From the NCBI RefSeq assembly GCF_019710745.1, contig NZ_JAHKJW010000034.1, positions 1 to 41,587 of the forward strand: a stretch of DNA of 41,587 bases, read 5' to 3'. Positions 7,672 through 16,040 of the stretch are shown here, in pieces (position 1 is the first letter of the stretch; each line of letters begins with the position of its first letter). This DNA comes from Streptomyces beigongshangae (GTDB taxonomy: Bacteria > Actinomycetota > Actinomycetes > Streptomycetales > Streptomycetaceae). The notes under the pieces are model-generated. The model was not told where the DNA came from. It did not search any database and saw only the letters and a list, made by a program, of their open reading frames with translations. Both the position numbers and the translations under genes were made by a program.

Positions 7672-8645
7672 CGGCCGGGCAACCCCCCATGCGGCCCACC
7701 CGGGACCCGCGGGTGACCCTGGACGACCTGGTGGAGGTCCTGCTGAACAAGGGGGCGGTCCTGCACCTCGACCTCATCGTCGCCGTGGCCGACATCCCCC
7801 TGATCGGCGTCTCCATCCGCGCCGCCATCGCCGGGATGGAGACGATGCTGGAGTACGGCATGATGCGGAACTGGGACGAGGCCACTCGCGCCTGGGCCGA
7901 GCGGTCCACCGCACGCCGTGCCATCGACCTGCGCGAGAACGAGAGTCTCGTCTGCCGCATGAGCGGTGGTCATCTGCTGGCGGAGGGCGTCTGCACCGGA
8001 TGGCGGCCCGGCACCGTCTACCTGACCGACCGGCGTCTGGTCGTCCTGCGGGAGGAGCCCCGGGAGACCCTGTGGCAGGCCGAACTCGACACCGTCAGGG
8101 CCGTGCGACTGGATCCCGAGCGCACGGTGGGCGGTGAGGAGCGGCTGCGCCTACAGGTGGCTCTCGCCGACGGCCAGGAGGTACGTCTTTCGGCCCAGGA
8201 CCCCGGGAAGCTGCACGACCTGGTCACCGCCGCGTGCGGCGGACGCCTCCGCGCGCCCTTCCCCGCCTCGTCCGTCACCGACGAGCAGCCCCTCGTCGAG
8301 GGACATCTCTGGTACCAGGAGTCACGCCGCGGCGAACCCCTGTGGCGTGGCGGACAGGGACGGCTGACGGCCGGCCGTCTGACGTGGAAGTCCCCCGTGG
8401 ACTCCCGGCCCGCCCTGGCCCTGGCGACGGCGGACATCACCGAGGTGCGCCTGTCGGCCGAACGCAGTCCGGCCGGGAACGGCCGCGTCCTGGTGCTGCG
8501 GACCGCGACCCGGGGCGAGGTGCGACTGACCGCCGACGGCCTCGGCCCCTGGACGGAGGGGCTGACCGCGGTCCTGCCCGACACGGGGACGGGGACGGCA
8601 GCGGGGGCGGCAGCAGGGACGACAGCAGCGGGGACAGCGACATGA
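7668..8645 (+). CDS. GvpA/J-family protein fused to two PH/GRAM-like domains
   Basis: The protein has 325 residues. Residues ~16-75 are a GvpA/J-like unit (LDDLVEVLLNKGAVLHLDLI, then VADIPLIGVSIRAAIAGMETM). Residues ~90-192 and ~205-303 read as two beta-rich PH/GRAM-like domains, each with the pattern of an extended first strand, a TDRRLVVLR-type strand after GxVYL, a regular strand ladder (VRLS or VRLT) and a final helix. The C-terminus is a Gly/Thr/Ala linker. The GTG start overlaps the previous stop (GTGA) and has GGAG nine bases upstream; ATG at 7689 is an alternative. PH/GRAM folds bind lipids or proteins, so membrane or partner docking of a vesicle-like structure is a reasonable inference. 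Assignment of the two domains is by pattern only. Confidence 0.8.
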   Translation: MTAGQPPMRPTRDPRVTLDDLVEVLLNKGAVLHLDLIVAVADIPLIGVSIRAAIAGMETMLEYGMMRNWDEATRAWAERSTARRAIDLRENESLVCRMSGGHLLAEGVCTGWRPGTVYLTDRRLVVLREEPRETLWQAELDTVRAVRLDPERTVGGEERLRLQVALADGQEVRLSAQDPGKLHDLVTAACGGRLRAPFPASSVTDEQPLVEGHLWYQESRRGEPLWRGGQGRLTAGRLTWKSPVDSRPALALATADITEVRLSAERSPAGNGRVLVLRTATRGEVRLTADGLGPWTEGLTAVLPDTGTGTAAGAAAGTTAAGTAT

Positions 8646-8657
8646 GGGGTACGCACC

Positions 8658-8972
8658 ATGGCATTGACCGTTGACGAGAAGAGCCTCAAGCACGGAGTGC
8701 TGTCTCTGGTGGTCACTCTGGTGGAGGTCATCCAGGAAGCGCTCGAACGCCAGGCCATGCGCCGCATGAACGGCAACGACCTCACCATGGAGGAGATGGA
8801 ACGCCTGGCCGACGCCCTGCTGGAACTGGACGAGGCGATGGAACAGATCAAGGACGACCACGGCATCACCTCCTCCGTCGCCGATCTGCACCGGGGTCTC
8901 GACGAGGTGGTCGACGACGTCGTGGACAAGCTGATCAACCCGCGGCGGTGGGCGGAGGAGGCACGCGGATGA
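8658..8972 (+). CDS. gvpK: Gas vesicle protein GvpK
   Basis: The protein has 104 residues, all helical, with the GvpK pattern: SLKHGVLSLVVTLVEVIQEA, then RMNGNDLTMEEMERLADALLELDEAM. GvpK is an accessory assembly protein found in gas vesicle clusters. The ATG lies 12 bases after the previous stop, with GAGGGG overlapping that stop. Its own stop overlaps the next start (ATGA), so it should be translationally coupled to the GvpF/L gene. Confidence 0.92.
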   Translation: MALTVDEKSLKHGVLSLVVTLVEVIQEALERQAMRRMNGNDLTMEEMERLADALLELDEAMEQIKDDHGITSSVADLHRGLDEVVDDVVDKLINPRRWAEEARG

Positions 8973-9829
8973 CCGAGCACACGGCGCTGTACGTGTACGC
9001 GCTCCTGCGCCACGACGGCGAAGCCGGAACCGCGGGCGCCCTCGCCGGTGTCACCGGTCTCGACGGCCGCGCCCTCCGGCTGCTGCACGCGCCCGGTACC
9101 TCCGTCGCGGCCCTGGTCCACGATGCCGCACCGACGCCCTTCCAGGGTGAGGACGAGCAGATCCGGCGCTGGGTGGCAGAGCAGAACCAGGCGGTCACCA
9201 CCGTATGGGAACGCACCGGCAGCCTGCTGCCGATGACCTTCAACGTCCTGGTCGCCGACGAGTCCTCCACCACCGCCTCCCACGACGGTTCCCCCGACAG
9301 CTCCCGGCACCGTGACCGCGGGCAGACCGCCGAGCAGCGCCTGACCCGCTGGATCACCGAGCGGGCTCCGGAGATCACCGCCCAACTGGCGGAACTGGCC
9401 GGCCGGTGCGAACTCAGGGTGGAGATCACCGTGGACCGCACCGCCGTCACGGCACCCGACTCACCGGCGTACGAGGAAGCCCACCTGGCCGGCCGGTCCG
9501 CCGGTATGCGCCGGCTGCTGCTCAAGCAGCGGGAACAGCAGGCGAAGAACCTGGCCGGACAACTCGCCGACACCCTGCACGCCGAAGTCCGCCACGACCT
9601 GCTCTCCGTCGCGGAGGACCTCCGCGACCGGGGGCTGCCCCGTCAGAACCCGGACGAGACCGGTGTCCTGTCCGCCGCCCTTCTCGTGCGCACCGAGGAC
9701 ATCGACACCGTCGGCGGCGTGCTGAGCGAACTGCAGGCACGGCAGCCCGCCGTCCGCATCCGGTTCCTCGGCCCCTGGCCCCCTTACTCCTTCACCGACG
9801 ACCGGCACAGCGTGTACGAGGACGCCTGA
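8969..9829 (+). CDS. Gas vesicle protein GvpF/GvpL family
   Basis: The protein has 286 residues. The N-terminus YVYALLRHD and the later VTTVWERTGSLLPMTFNVLV, WITERAPEITAQLAELAG, CELRVEITVD and VRIRFLGPWPPYSF strings are characteristic of GvpF/L, an accessory family that binds GvpA and works in shell assembly. Here the conserved C-terminal LGPWPPYSF is intact. The start overlaps the gvpK stop by 4 bases. It is the last gene of the operon and converges on the sortase gene 37 bp downstream. No GvpN ATPase, GvpO or GvpG follows, unlike in full gas vesicle clusters. Confidence 0.93.
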   Translation: MTEHTALYVYALLRHDGEAGTAGALAGVTGLDGRALRLLHAPGTSVAALVHDAAPTPFQGEDEQIRRWVAEQNQAVTTVWERTGSLLPMTFNVLVADESSTTASHDGSPDSSRHRDRGQTAEQRLTRWITERAPEITAQLAELAGRCELRVEITVDRTAVTAPDSPAYEEAHLAGRSAGMRRLLLKQREQQAKNLAGQLADTLHAEVRHDLLSVAEDLRDRGLPRQNPDETGVLSAALLVRTEDIDTVGGVLSELQARQPAVRIRFLGPWPPYSFTDDRHSVYEDA

Positions 9830-9866
9830 GCCCGGCTGTCACAGCGGCCCCGCGCCCGGCTCCTCC

Positions 9867-10592
9867 TCAGCGGCCGGTCCCCTCGCCCCTCTTCCCGTCG
9901 GTGCCGCTGAGGTACGCGGAGACGACCACGTTCGCCGTGTAGGCGCGGCGGTCCCGGTCGAAGGAGCCGCCACACGTGATCAGGCGCAGCTCCGACCGCC
10001 CGGGCTGCCGCACCCCGTACACCTGCTGGGCGTCGAAGCGGTCGCGGGCGAAGACCTGGACGTCCTCGACGGTGAACTCGGCGACCGTGCCGTCGTCGCG
10101 GAGCACCCTGATCCTCGCGCCCGGCCGCACCTCGCTGAGGTGGTAGAAGACCGCGGGCCGGGTCGCGGTGTCCACGTGCCCGACGAGCAGCGCGGCCCCG
10201 GCGTCCCCGGGCCGCACCCCGCCCCCGTACCAGCCCACGGTCCCGGGCCGCCCGTACGGCGGCGGCTCGATCGCGCCCCGCGGGTCGAGGCCCCGGGTCA
10301 CCACGGGCGCCCGTACGCCCAGCGCGGGTATGTCGACGCGCTGCGGCCGCGCGCCGCGCGAGGGCCGGACGGCGGGCGGCAGTTCGACACCGAGCGGCCG
10401 TCCGACCGCCGCCATGTCGCCCGTGGTCGGCGAGGACATGCCCTGCCGTATGTCGGTGACCTCGCGCCCCCACAGCCACATTCCGAGCAGCAGCAGGGCC
10501 CAGGCGACTCCCACCAGGAGACGCCCGCGGCCGGAGGCACGCTCCCGGTTCTCCCTGTTCTCCCGGTTCTCCCGGTACTCCCTGTCCGGCAT
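9867..10592 (-). CDS. Class F sortase
   Basis: This is a 241-residue membrane-anchored cysteine transpeptidase. A charged N-terminus with REN repeats is followed by one membrane helix (LLVGVAWALLLLGMWLWG, ~26-43). The extracellular domain has the sortase triad: His in LLVGHVDT, Cys in LRLITCGG and Arg in DRRAYTANVVV. Class F is typical of actinobacteria and its substrates are mostly unknown. ATG start. The gene lies 6 bp after the stop of the secreted-protein gene upstream, so the two form an operon and may be enzyme and partner. Confidence 0.92.
   Translation of the reverse strand: MPDREYRENRENRENRERASGRGRLLVGVAWALLLLGMWLWGREVTDIRQGMSSPTTGDMAAVGRPLGVELPPAVRPSRGARPQRVDIPALGVRAPVVTRGLDPRGAIEPPPYGRPGTVGWYGGGVRPGDAGAALLVGHVDTATRPAVFYHLSEVRPGARIRVLRDDGTVAEFTVEDVQVFARDRFDAQQVYGVRQPGRSELRLITCGGSFDRDRRAYTANVVVSAYLSGTDGKRGEGTGR
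10548..10583 (-). repeat. 9-bp repeats at the 5' end of the sortase gene
   Basis: Four tandem 9-base units (GTTCTCCCG-like on the plus strand) encode the REN tripeptide repeats of the sortase cytoplasmic N-terminus. Confidence 0.75.
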
Positions 10593-10598
10593 GGCCGC

Positions 10599-11354
10599 TC
10601 AGTCCGTACGGTCGCGCGCGCGCCGGGCGCTGCTGACGGCCACGGCGACGGCGGCGGCCCCGGCCAGGACGAGTCCGACGACCGCGTGCCGGATACCGGG
10701 CCCTTCGGACCGGCTCTCGGAGGCGGCGAGCCGGGCGGACCCGCCACCGCCCGCGTGCACGGGGGCGACGGGGGACGCGGGCACGGCCGCGGGCGTGGGC
10801 ACGGATGCGGGCGTGGGCACGGATGCGGGCGTGGGCACGGATGCGGGCGTGAATGCGGATGCGGATGCGGATGCGGGCGTGGGTACGGCGGGCGACGCGG
10901 GCACGTCCTCCTGCGCCTCCTGCGCCCCCTGCGCCTTGCGCTTCTCCTGCTGCGGCTCCTCCTCCTGCTCCTCCTGCTCCCCTCGCCCCTCCTCCCGTCG
11001 CTGCGGCTCCTCCCGCTGCTTCCTGTCGACGACGGTGACGGTGCCTTCGACCCTGTTGCCGAATCCGTCGCAGGTGACCTCGACGCCGTACGTGCCGGGG
11101 TCGAGCGTCGAGCGGATACGGGTTCCGCCGGTCAGGGACCCGGTCTTCCCGGTGAGCCGCGCGTCGGCGACGAACGCCCTGGACGCGGCGGTGCCGGACT
11201 TCCCGGTGCAGCCCTGCACCCGGAGCCGGATGTCACTGCCGGGGACCGGGGACCCCGGAGTCACCAGGACGTCCCCGTCGGCCGCGTACGCGGCGGGGGA
11301 GAGTACGGCGGCGGCCAGCGCCCCGGTACAGAGAGCGAGTCGCAGTGAACCCAT
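10599..11354 (-). CDS. Secreted, C-terminally membrane-anchored protein with repeat linker
   Basis: The protein has 251 residues. The start ATG has a clear GGAGG six bases upstream; longer reading lacks support. A signal peptide (~1-25, ending AAYAADG) is followed by a beta-rich domain with two Cys (VQGCTG and VEVTCDG), which probably form a disulphide. Next comes a highly charged Glu/Gln/Arg stretch, then Pro/Ala/Thr/Val repeats (PASVPTP) and a C-terminal membrane helix (AVVGLVLAGAAAVAVAV) with an Arg-rich end. It looks like a wall-spanning surface protein on a stalk. There is no clear LPxTG-like motif, so whether the adjacent class F sortase processes it is open. Confidence 0.82.
   Translation of the reverse strand: MGSLRLALCTGALAAAVLSPAAYAADGDVLVTPGSPVPGSDIRLRVQGCTGKSGTAASRAFVADARLTGKTGSLTGGTRIRSTLDPGTYGVEVTCDGFGNRVEGTVTVVDRKQREEPQRREEGRGEQEEQEEEPQQEKRKAQGAQEAQEDVPASPAVPTPASASASAFTPASVPTPASVPTPASVPTPAAVPASPVAPVHAGGGGSARLAASESRSEGPGIRHAVVGLVLAGAAAVAVAVSSARRARDRTD
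10789..10860 (-). repeat. Four 18-bp tandem repeats encoding a Pro-rich stalk
   Basis: Four copies of an 18-base unit (GCGGGCGTGGGCACGGAT on the plus strand; the fourth is diverged) are followed by 6-bp GCGGAT units. They encode the TPASVP-type stalk of the sortase-linked surface protein and suggest length variation by slippage. Confidence 0.85.
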
Positions 11355-11457
11355 CGTGAACCTCCAGACACCTGGAGCGTGCCCCTCGGGGGACACGGGC
11401 GCACCCGGAGAGGGGTCCGGATGCTCCGTACGGGTGTCAGGAGGGGGTGCGGAGGTT

Positions 11458-12237
11458 TCAGACGCGCTCGACGAGGTCCGCGATGGAGTCGACGACCGTG
11501 GACGGGCGGTACGGGTACCTCTCGATCTCCGCCCGCGTGGTGAGGCCGGTCAGGACGAGGAAGGTCTGCATGCCCGCCTCCAGGCCCGCCAGGACGTCCG
11601 TGTCCATCCGGTCGCCGATCATCGCGCTGGTCTCGGAGTGGGCGCCGATGGCGTTGAGCCCCGTACGCATCATGAGCGGGTTCGGCTTGCCGGCGAAGTA
11701 CGGCTTCTTGCCGGTGGCCTTGGTGATCAGCGCGGCGACCGCGCCGGTGGCGGGCAGCGGGCCCTCGGTGGAGGGGCCGGTCTCGTCGGGGTTCGTGGCG
11801 ATGAAGCGGGCGCCGCCGTTGATCAGCCGTACCGCCTTGGTCATGGCCTCGAAGGAGTACGTGCGGGTCTCGCCCAGGACCACGTAGTCGGGGTCGTGGT
11901 CGGTCAGCACGTACCCGATGTCGTGCAGCGCGGTGGTCAGCCCCGCCTCGCCGATGACGTACGCGGAGCCGTCGGGGCGCTGGTCGTCCAGGAACTGGGC
12001 GGTGGCGAGGGCGGACGTCCAGATGTTCTCGACGGGCACGTCCAGGCCCATCCGCCGCAGGCGGGCGTGCAGGTCGCGGGCCGTGTAGATGGAGTTGTTG
12101 GTGAGGACCAGGAAAGGCTTCCCGGACTCCCTGAGCTTCTTTATGAAGGCGTCGGCGCCGGGGATCGGTACGCCCTCGTGGATGAGCACCCCGTCCATGT
12201 CGGTGAGCCACGATTCGATGGGCTTGCGCTCTGCCAT
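11458..12237 (-). CDS. HAD-IIA family sugar/nucleotide phosphatase (NagD-like)
   Basis: This 259-residue cytosolic phosphatase shows HAD motif I as LTDMDGVLIHEG (nucleophile D13, acid D15), motif II as LVLTNNS, the motif III Lys region as GKPNPLMM and motif IV as MIGDRMDTDVLAG. The C2-type cap lies between motifs II and III, as in NagD. The usual activity is dephosphorylation of nucleotide or sugar monophosphates. The ATG start has GGAG upstream. The length is normal for the family. It stands alone, with the surface-protein genes on both sides. Confidence 0.92.
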   Translation of the reverse strand: MAERKPIESWLTDMDGVLIHEGVPIPGADAFIKKLRESGKPFLVLTNNSIYTARDLHARLRRMGLDVPVENIWTSALATAQFLDDQRPDGSAYVIGEAGLTTALHDIGYVLTDHDPDYVVLGETRTYSFEAMTKAVRLINGGARFIATNPDETGPSTEGPLPATGAVAALITKATGKKPYFAGKPNPLMMRTGLNAIGAHSETSAMIGDRMDTDVLAGLEAGMQTFLVLTGLTTRAEIERYPYRPSTVVDSIADLVERV

Positions 12238-12439
12238 GTGCCGTCTCCTGCCGTACGCGTGCGGAGTCCGCCGTGCGGGGGTGTGTGCCGTGCGGGGGTG
12301 TGGAGGACGCCGCCACCGCTGTGTGCCGGCGTCACCGGACACAGCTGTGTGCCGACGTGCCCAGCCTAGTCATCCGCTCGATCTTGGTGGAGAGGGCAGG
12401 TGGGGAGGCGCGCACGGCGCGGTGGGGCCCGCCGCGCGC

Positions 12440-13435
12440 TCAGCGTCTGCCGCGGCGGGCCGCGATCAGCGCGACGGTCCCGGCGCCGAGGAGCAGCAGC
12501 GCGCCGGCCGCCATGGCGAGGACGGCGCGGGGCGAGGACAGTCCCGTGCCGGCCAGTTCCTCGGCGAACGGCAGCCCGTCCGGTACGCCGTCGGCGGCGC
12601 CGCCGTCCCGCCGCCGGTCCGGGTCGCCGGTGCCGGCGCTCGTACCGGTACCGGCGCTCGTACCGGTACCGGCGCTCGTACCGGTACCGGTACCGGTACC
12701 GGTGCCGTCGCGCTCCCCGTCCCCTTCTTTCCGCACCACCTCTCCGCCGACGATGCGGAACCGGTAGTCGTTCGACTGCCCCACCCAGGCCCCGTCGTCC
12801 TCCTGCCGCTGCACGACGGCCGCGTTGGCGACGACCTCGTTGGGCACCGCGTCCGAGGTGACCGCGAGCCGCACCTTGACGGAGAGGGTCTTGCCGGGCG
12901 CCACGGTGAACCCCGCGAAGTCGTCGCCCTCCGCGCCGGAGCCGAGCACGCCGATGTGCTCGTCCTCGTCGGTCCGCTCGAAGGTCACGGGACGGGGTCG
13001 CTCCCCGTCACCCTCGCCGTCCCCGCCGTTCCCCCCGTAGAACTCCAGGCGCGGCTGCTCCGGCCGCAGTGCCCGCTTCCCGTCCACCAGGACGACGACC
13101 GGGTGGATGTTCTCGCAGACGACGTCGGTGGTGTTGGTGAGGTCGATGTACCAGGTCCGGTACCCGCCCCCGGCGTCATAGGCGTCGGGCCCGCCGTGGA
13201 TCCGGGTACGGAGGGGGAACTCCCGCTTCCCGGACGCGGCACAGCCGGACGGCCCGGGTCCCGGTCGGCGGGCGTGCCGGTCGGCGTACCGGCCGGTGTG
13301 CTGGTCCGCGTACCGGTCGGCGCGCCGGTCGGTCCCGGTCGCGGGGGCCGCCTGCGCGGAACCCTGCGCGGCGGGCACGGAAGTGAGGGCGGCTGCGGCG
13401 GTGACGGCAAGGGAGACGGGCTTGCTCAGTCGCAT
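12440..13435 (-). CDS. Secreted LAxTG cell-wall-anchored surface protein
   Basis: The protein has 331 residues. A signal peptide (~1-32, ending SAQAAP) is followed by an Arg/Asp/Tyr/His-rich region and a beta-sandwich-like domain (~75-230, containing YIDLTNTTDVVCENIHPVVV), then Gly/Thr/Ser repeats. It ends in a sorting signal: LAGTG, a hydrophobic helix (AVLAMAAGALLLLGAGTVAL) and an RRGRR tail. LAxTG is the preference of class E sortases, which Streptomyces uses widely; the nearby sortase at 9867-10592 is class F, so the cognate enzyme is probably elsewhere. The ribosome site is weak. Function unknown. Confidence 0.85.
   Translation of the reverse strand: MRLSKPVSLAVTAAAALTSVPAAQGSAQAAPATGTDRRADRYADQHTGRYADRHARRPGPGPSGCAASGKREFPLRTRIHGGPDAYDAGGGYRTWYIDLTNTTDVVCENIHPVVVLVDGKRALRPEQPRLEFYGGNGGDGEGDGERPRPVTFERTDEDEHIGVLGSGAEGDDFAGFTVAPGKTLSVKVRLAVTSDAVPNEVVANAAVVQRQEDDGAWVGQSNDYRFRIVGGEVVRKEGDGERDGTGTGTGTGTSAGTGTSAGTGTSAGTGDPDRRRDGGAADGVPDGLPFAEELAGTGLSSPRAVLAMAAGALLLLGAGTVALIAARRGRR
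12629..12706 (-). repeat. 18-bp repeats rich in GGTACC in the LAxTG protein gene
   Basis: Units of ACCGGTACCGGCGCTCGT repeat about three times and decay into a 6-bp ACCGGT-type run. They encode the GTSAGT linker of the LAxTG surface protein. Confidence 0.85.
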
Positions 13436-13572
13436 GGACACGGGAGCCTGCCACGCGGCGCGCCGGAAGGGCCGCGGCACGCGGGGGTGAGGGCCGTTCG
13501 GAGGGCGGGGAGCCGCTCTGTCGGGTGAAGGTCGGGTCCCTGCCGGAGTCCTGCCGGTGGGCGGCCTCCCCC

Positions 13573-14844
13573 TCACTCCTGCGCGCGGCCGAACAGCGGG
13601 GCCAGCAGGAGCTGGGCCGCTCCCTCCGCCACCGCCCGCGCGCCGCCGGGGGCGATCCGCACGGGGACGGGGCTGCCCGCGCCCCCGCGCCGGGCGCGGG
13701 CGTCCAGGACGGCGCCGACGCCGCGTACGAAGCGCTCGGGCTCCGCGGCGACCGTACGGCCGCCGAGCAGGACGAGGTCGATGTCGAGCAGCCCGACGAG
13801 GTTCGCGGCGGCCTCGCCGAGGACCCGGGCCGCTTCGTCGACGTCGCCCCGGGCCACCGCCGCGAGGCACAGCGCCTCGACGCAGCCCCGGTTGCCGCAC
13901 GGGCAGACCGGTCCGTCCAGCTGGACGACCTGGTGCCCGAACTCCCCCGCCCCGGTACGGACCCCGCGGTGCACGGCCCCGCCGAGCACGAGGCCGGCCC
14001 CCAGTCCCGTACCGAGGTGCACATACGCGAAGGCGCCGGGCTCGCCCGCGACGGCCAGGCCGAGCGCCGCGGCGTTCGTGTCCTTGTCCAGCACGACGGG
14101 CACGCCGAGCCTGCGCGCCAGGGCGTCCCGCAGCGGGAACCCGTCCCACTCGGGGAACCCGGTCACCCGGTGCAGCACACCGTGGGTGTGGTCGAGCGGA
14201 CCGGGCATGGCTACGCCGACGCCGAGGATTCCCGACAGGACGACGGGCCCGCCGTCGCCCTCAGCCCCCGCCTCGGTCCCCTCTCCAGCCCTCGCCTCGG
14301 TCCCCTCTCCAACCCTCGCCTTCGTGACGCCCCGCGCCTCCTCCACCAGCCCTCGGACCGCACCCACGACCGCCGCCAGCACGGCGTCCGCCCCCGCGCC
14401 CAGGTCCAGCGCGGTCCGCCGTTCCGCCACGACCGCGCCCGTGAGGTCGACCAGGACCGCCCGCAGCTCGTCCCGGTCGGCATGCAGTCCCACCGCGTGC
14501 CCGGCCTCCGGCACCAGCCGCAGCACGGTGCGGGGCTTGCCCCCGGTGGATGCCTGCCGCCCCGCCTCGGCCACCAGCCCGTCCTCCCGCAGCCGGGCGG
14601 TGATCTTGCTGACTGCCTGCGGGGTCAGCCCCGTGCGCTCGGCGAGTTCGAGACGGCTGAGCCCCACCCGCCCGGCCCGCCGCAACAGCTCCAGCAGCAG
14701 CGCGGCGTTGTGGCTGCGCAGAGCGAGCAGATTGATCCCGCCGCCCCCGCCGCCCCCTCTGCTCCCGCTGCCCCCACCGCCCCGGCCCGGCCCTCCGACC
14801 CTGATCCCAGCCACTCCGTACCCCTCCGCACCACTCGCGTCCAC
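13573..14844 (-). CDS. ROK-family transcriptional regulator
   Basis: The protein has 424 residues if GTG at 14844 is used; GTG at 14814 has the better ribosome site (GGAGG, 8 bases away) and gives 414. The Gly-rich leader is followed by a MarR/ROK winged helix (SRLELAERTGLTPQAVSKITARLREDG). The ROK sugar-kinase-like domain has a zinc-binding motif GEFGHQ followed by CPCGNRGCVE. ROK repressors of this type sense sugars or sugar phosphates. The gene is divergent from an oxidoreductase operon, its likely target. The linker has an ARVGEGTEARAGEGTEAG repeat insertion not usual for ROK proteins. Confidence 0.92.
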   Translation of the reverse strand: MDASGAEGYGVAGIRVGGPGRGGGGSGSRGGGGGGGINLLALRSHNAALLLELLRRAGRVGLSRLELAERTGLTPQAVSKITARLREDGLVAEAGRQASTGGKPRTVLRLVPEAGHAVGLHADRDELRAVLVDLTGAVVAERRTALDLGAGADAVLAAVVGAVRGLVEEARGVTKARVGEGTEARAGEGTEAGAEGDGGPVVLSGILGVGVAMPGPLDHTHGVLHRVTGFPEWDGFPLRDALARRLGVPVVLDKDTNAAALGLAVAGEPGAFAYVHLGTGLGAGLVLGGAVHRGVRTGAGEFGHQVVQLDGPVCPCGNRGCVEALCLAAVARGDVDEAARVLGEAAANLVGLLDIDLVLLGGRTVAAEPERFVRGVGAVLDARARRGGAGSPVPVRIAPGGARAVAEGAAQLLLAPLFGRAQE

Positions 14845-14876
14845 ACCCCCATTGTGACCGGCGCTTGCACTTTGGC

Positions 14877-14888
14877 AACAGCGTTGTT
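14877..14888. promoter_or_regulatory. Candidate operator between ROK regulator and oxidoreductase
   Basis: AACAGCGTTGTT is a near-palindrome (10 of 12 positions symmetric) in the short divergent space, just upstream of the oxidoreductase start. Location suggests the site where the ROK protein autoregulates and controls the divergent operon. This is inferred from position only. Confidence 0.4.
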
Positions 14889-14900
14889 TAAGTGGGGGGC

Positions 14901-16040
14901 ATGACTGGCACAGGCTCTGACACCCCCCTCAGCCAAGGCTCCCGCCCCGGGGAGTCCCGTGGCCGATACCCCTTCCGCGTGGGTCTCGTCGGCTACGGAC
15001 TCGCGGGCTCCGTCTTCCACGCCCCGCTGATCGCCGCCACCGAGGGCCTCGTCCTCGACACGGTCGTGACGGGGAACCCGGACCGGCGGCGGCAGGCGGA
15101 GGACGAGTTCCCGGACGTACGGTTCGCGACGGACCCCGACGAGCTCTGGCGGCGCGCCGGCGAGCTGGACCTGATCGTCATCGCGTCCCCGAACAAGACG
15201 CACGTCCCGATCGCAAGGGCCGCCCTGGAGGCGGGCCTGCCGGTGGTCGTCGACAAGCCGATCGCGGGCACGGCGGCGGAGGCCCGCGAGCTCGCCGCCC
15301 TCGCCGAGGAGCGCGGCCTGCTGCTCTCCGTCTTCCAGAACCGCCGCTGGGACAACGACTTCCTGACCCTCCGGAAGCTGATCGCCGAGGGCGGCCTCGG
15401 CGACGTCCACCGCTTCGAGTCCCGCTTCGAGCGCTGGCGCCCCCAGCTCAAGGGCGGCTGGCGCGAGTCCGGCGACCCCGCGGAGATCGGAGGTCTGCTG
15501 TACGACCTCGGCAGCCACGTGGTCGACCAGGCGCTGGTCCTGTTCGGCCCGGCGGCCACGGTGTACGCCGAGTCGGTCGTACGCCGCCCCGGCGCCGAGG
15601 CCGACGACGACACGTTCATCGCGATCACGCACACGAACGGCGTCCGCTCCCACCTCTACGCCTCCGCGACGACGGCCCAGCTCGGCCCGCGCTTCCGCGT
15701 GCTGGGCTCGGAGGCCGGCTACGTGAAGTACGGCCTGGACCCCCAGGAGGCGGCCCTGCGCGACGGCGCACGTCCGGCCGCGGGCGGCGACGAGAAGGAG
15801 TGGGGCGTCGAGCCCGAGGAGCTGTGGGGCCGCGTCGGCTCCGGGGAGTCCCCGCTGACCGGCGGCGGCACCCCGGTCCCGACCGTGCCGGGCGCGTACC
15901 CCGCGTACTACGCGGCCGTCGCCGAGGCCCTGCGCGGCACCGGCGAGAACCCGGTGACGGCCCTGGAGGCCGCCGCCGCCCTGGACGTCCTGGAGGCCGC
16001 GCACCGCTCGGCCCACGAGAAGGTGACGGTGACCCTGTGA
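14901..16040 (+). CDS. Gfo/Idh/MocA-family NAD(P)-dependent oxidoreductase
   Basis: The protein has 379 residues. The N-terminal Rossmann fold has VGLVGYGLAGSVFHAPLI as its dinucleotide motif, and the conserved VVVDKPIAGTAAEA (EKP-type Lys) and LYDLGSHVVDQAL match the catalytic region of the family. These enzymes oxidise or reduce sugars and inositols. ATG at 14901 follows a GGGGGG run. It overlaps the next gene by 4 bases. A divergent ROK regulator suggests sugar-responsive control; the actual substrate is not readable from sequence. Confidence 0.94.
   Translation: MTGTGSDTPLSQGSRPGESRGRYPFRVGLVGYGLAGSVFHAPLIAATEGLVLDTVVTGNPDRRRQAEDEFPDVRFATDPDELWRRAGELDLIVIASPNKTHVPIARAALEAGLPVVVDKPIAGTAAEARELAALAEERGLLLSVFQNRRWDNDFLTLRKLIAEGGLGDVHRFESRFERWRPQLKGGWRESGDPAEIGGLLYDLGSHVVDQALVLFGPAATVYAESVVRRPGAEADDDTFIAITHTNGVRSHLYASATTAQLGPRFRVLGSEAGYVKYGLDPQEAALRDGARPAAGGDEKEWGVEPEELWGRVGSGESPLTGGGTPVPTVPGAYPAYYAAVAEALRGTGENPVTALEAAAALDVLEAAHRSAHEKVTVTL

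Noticed and set aside
6952..9829. Operon as an ordinary flotation gas vesicle cluster
   Set aside because: Lacks GvpN, GvpO, GvpG and a plain GvpA within the window, and the GvpA/J-like proteins are fusions.
10168..12369. 733-codon plus-strand open frame over the surface-protein and NagD genes
   Set aside because: Low-complexity shadow; the minus-strand genes have signal peptides, motifs and ribosome sites.
12629..12706. GGTACC-rich repeats as a CRISPR or iteron array
   Set aside because: Units are short, lack spacers and are in frame in a surface-protein linker.
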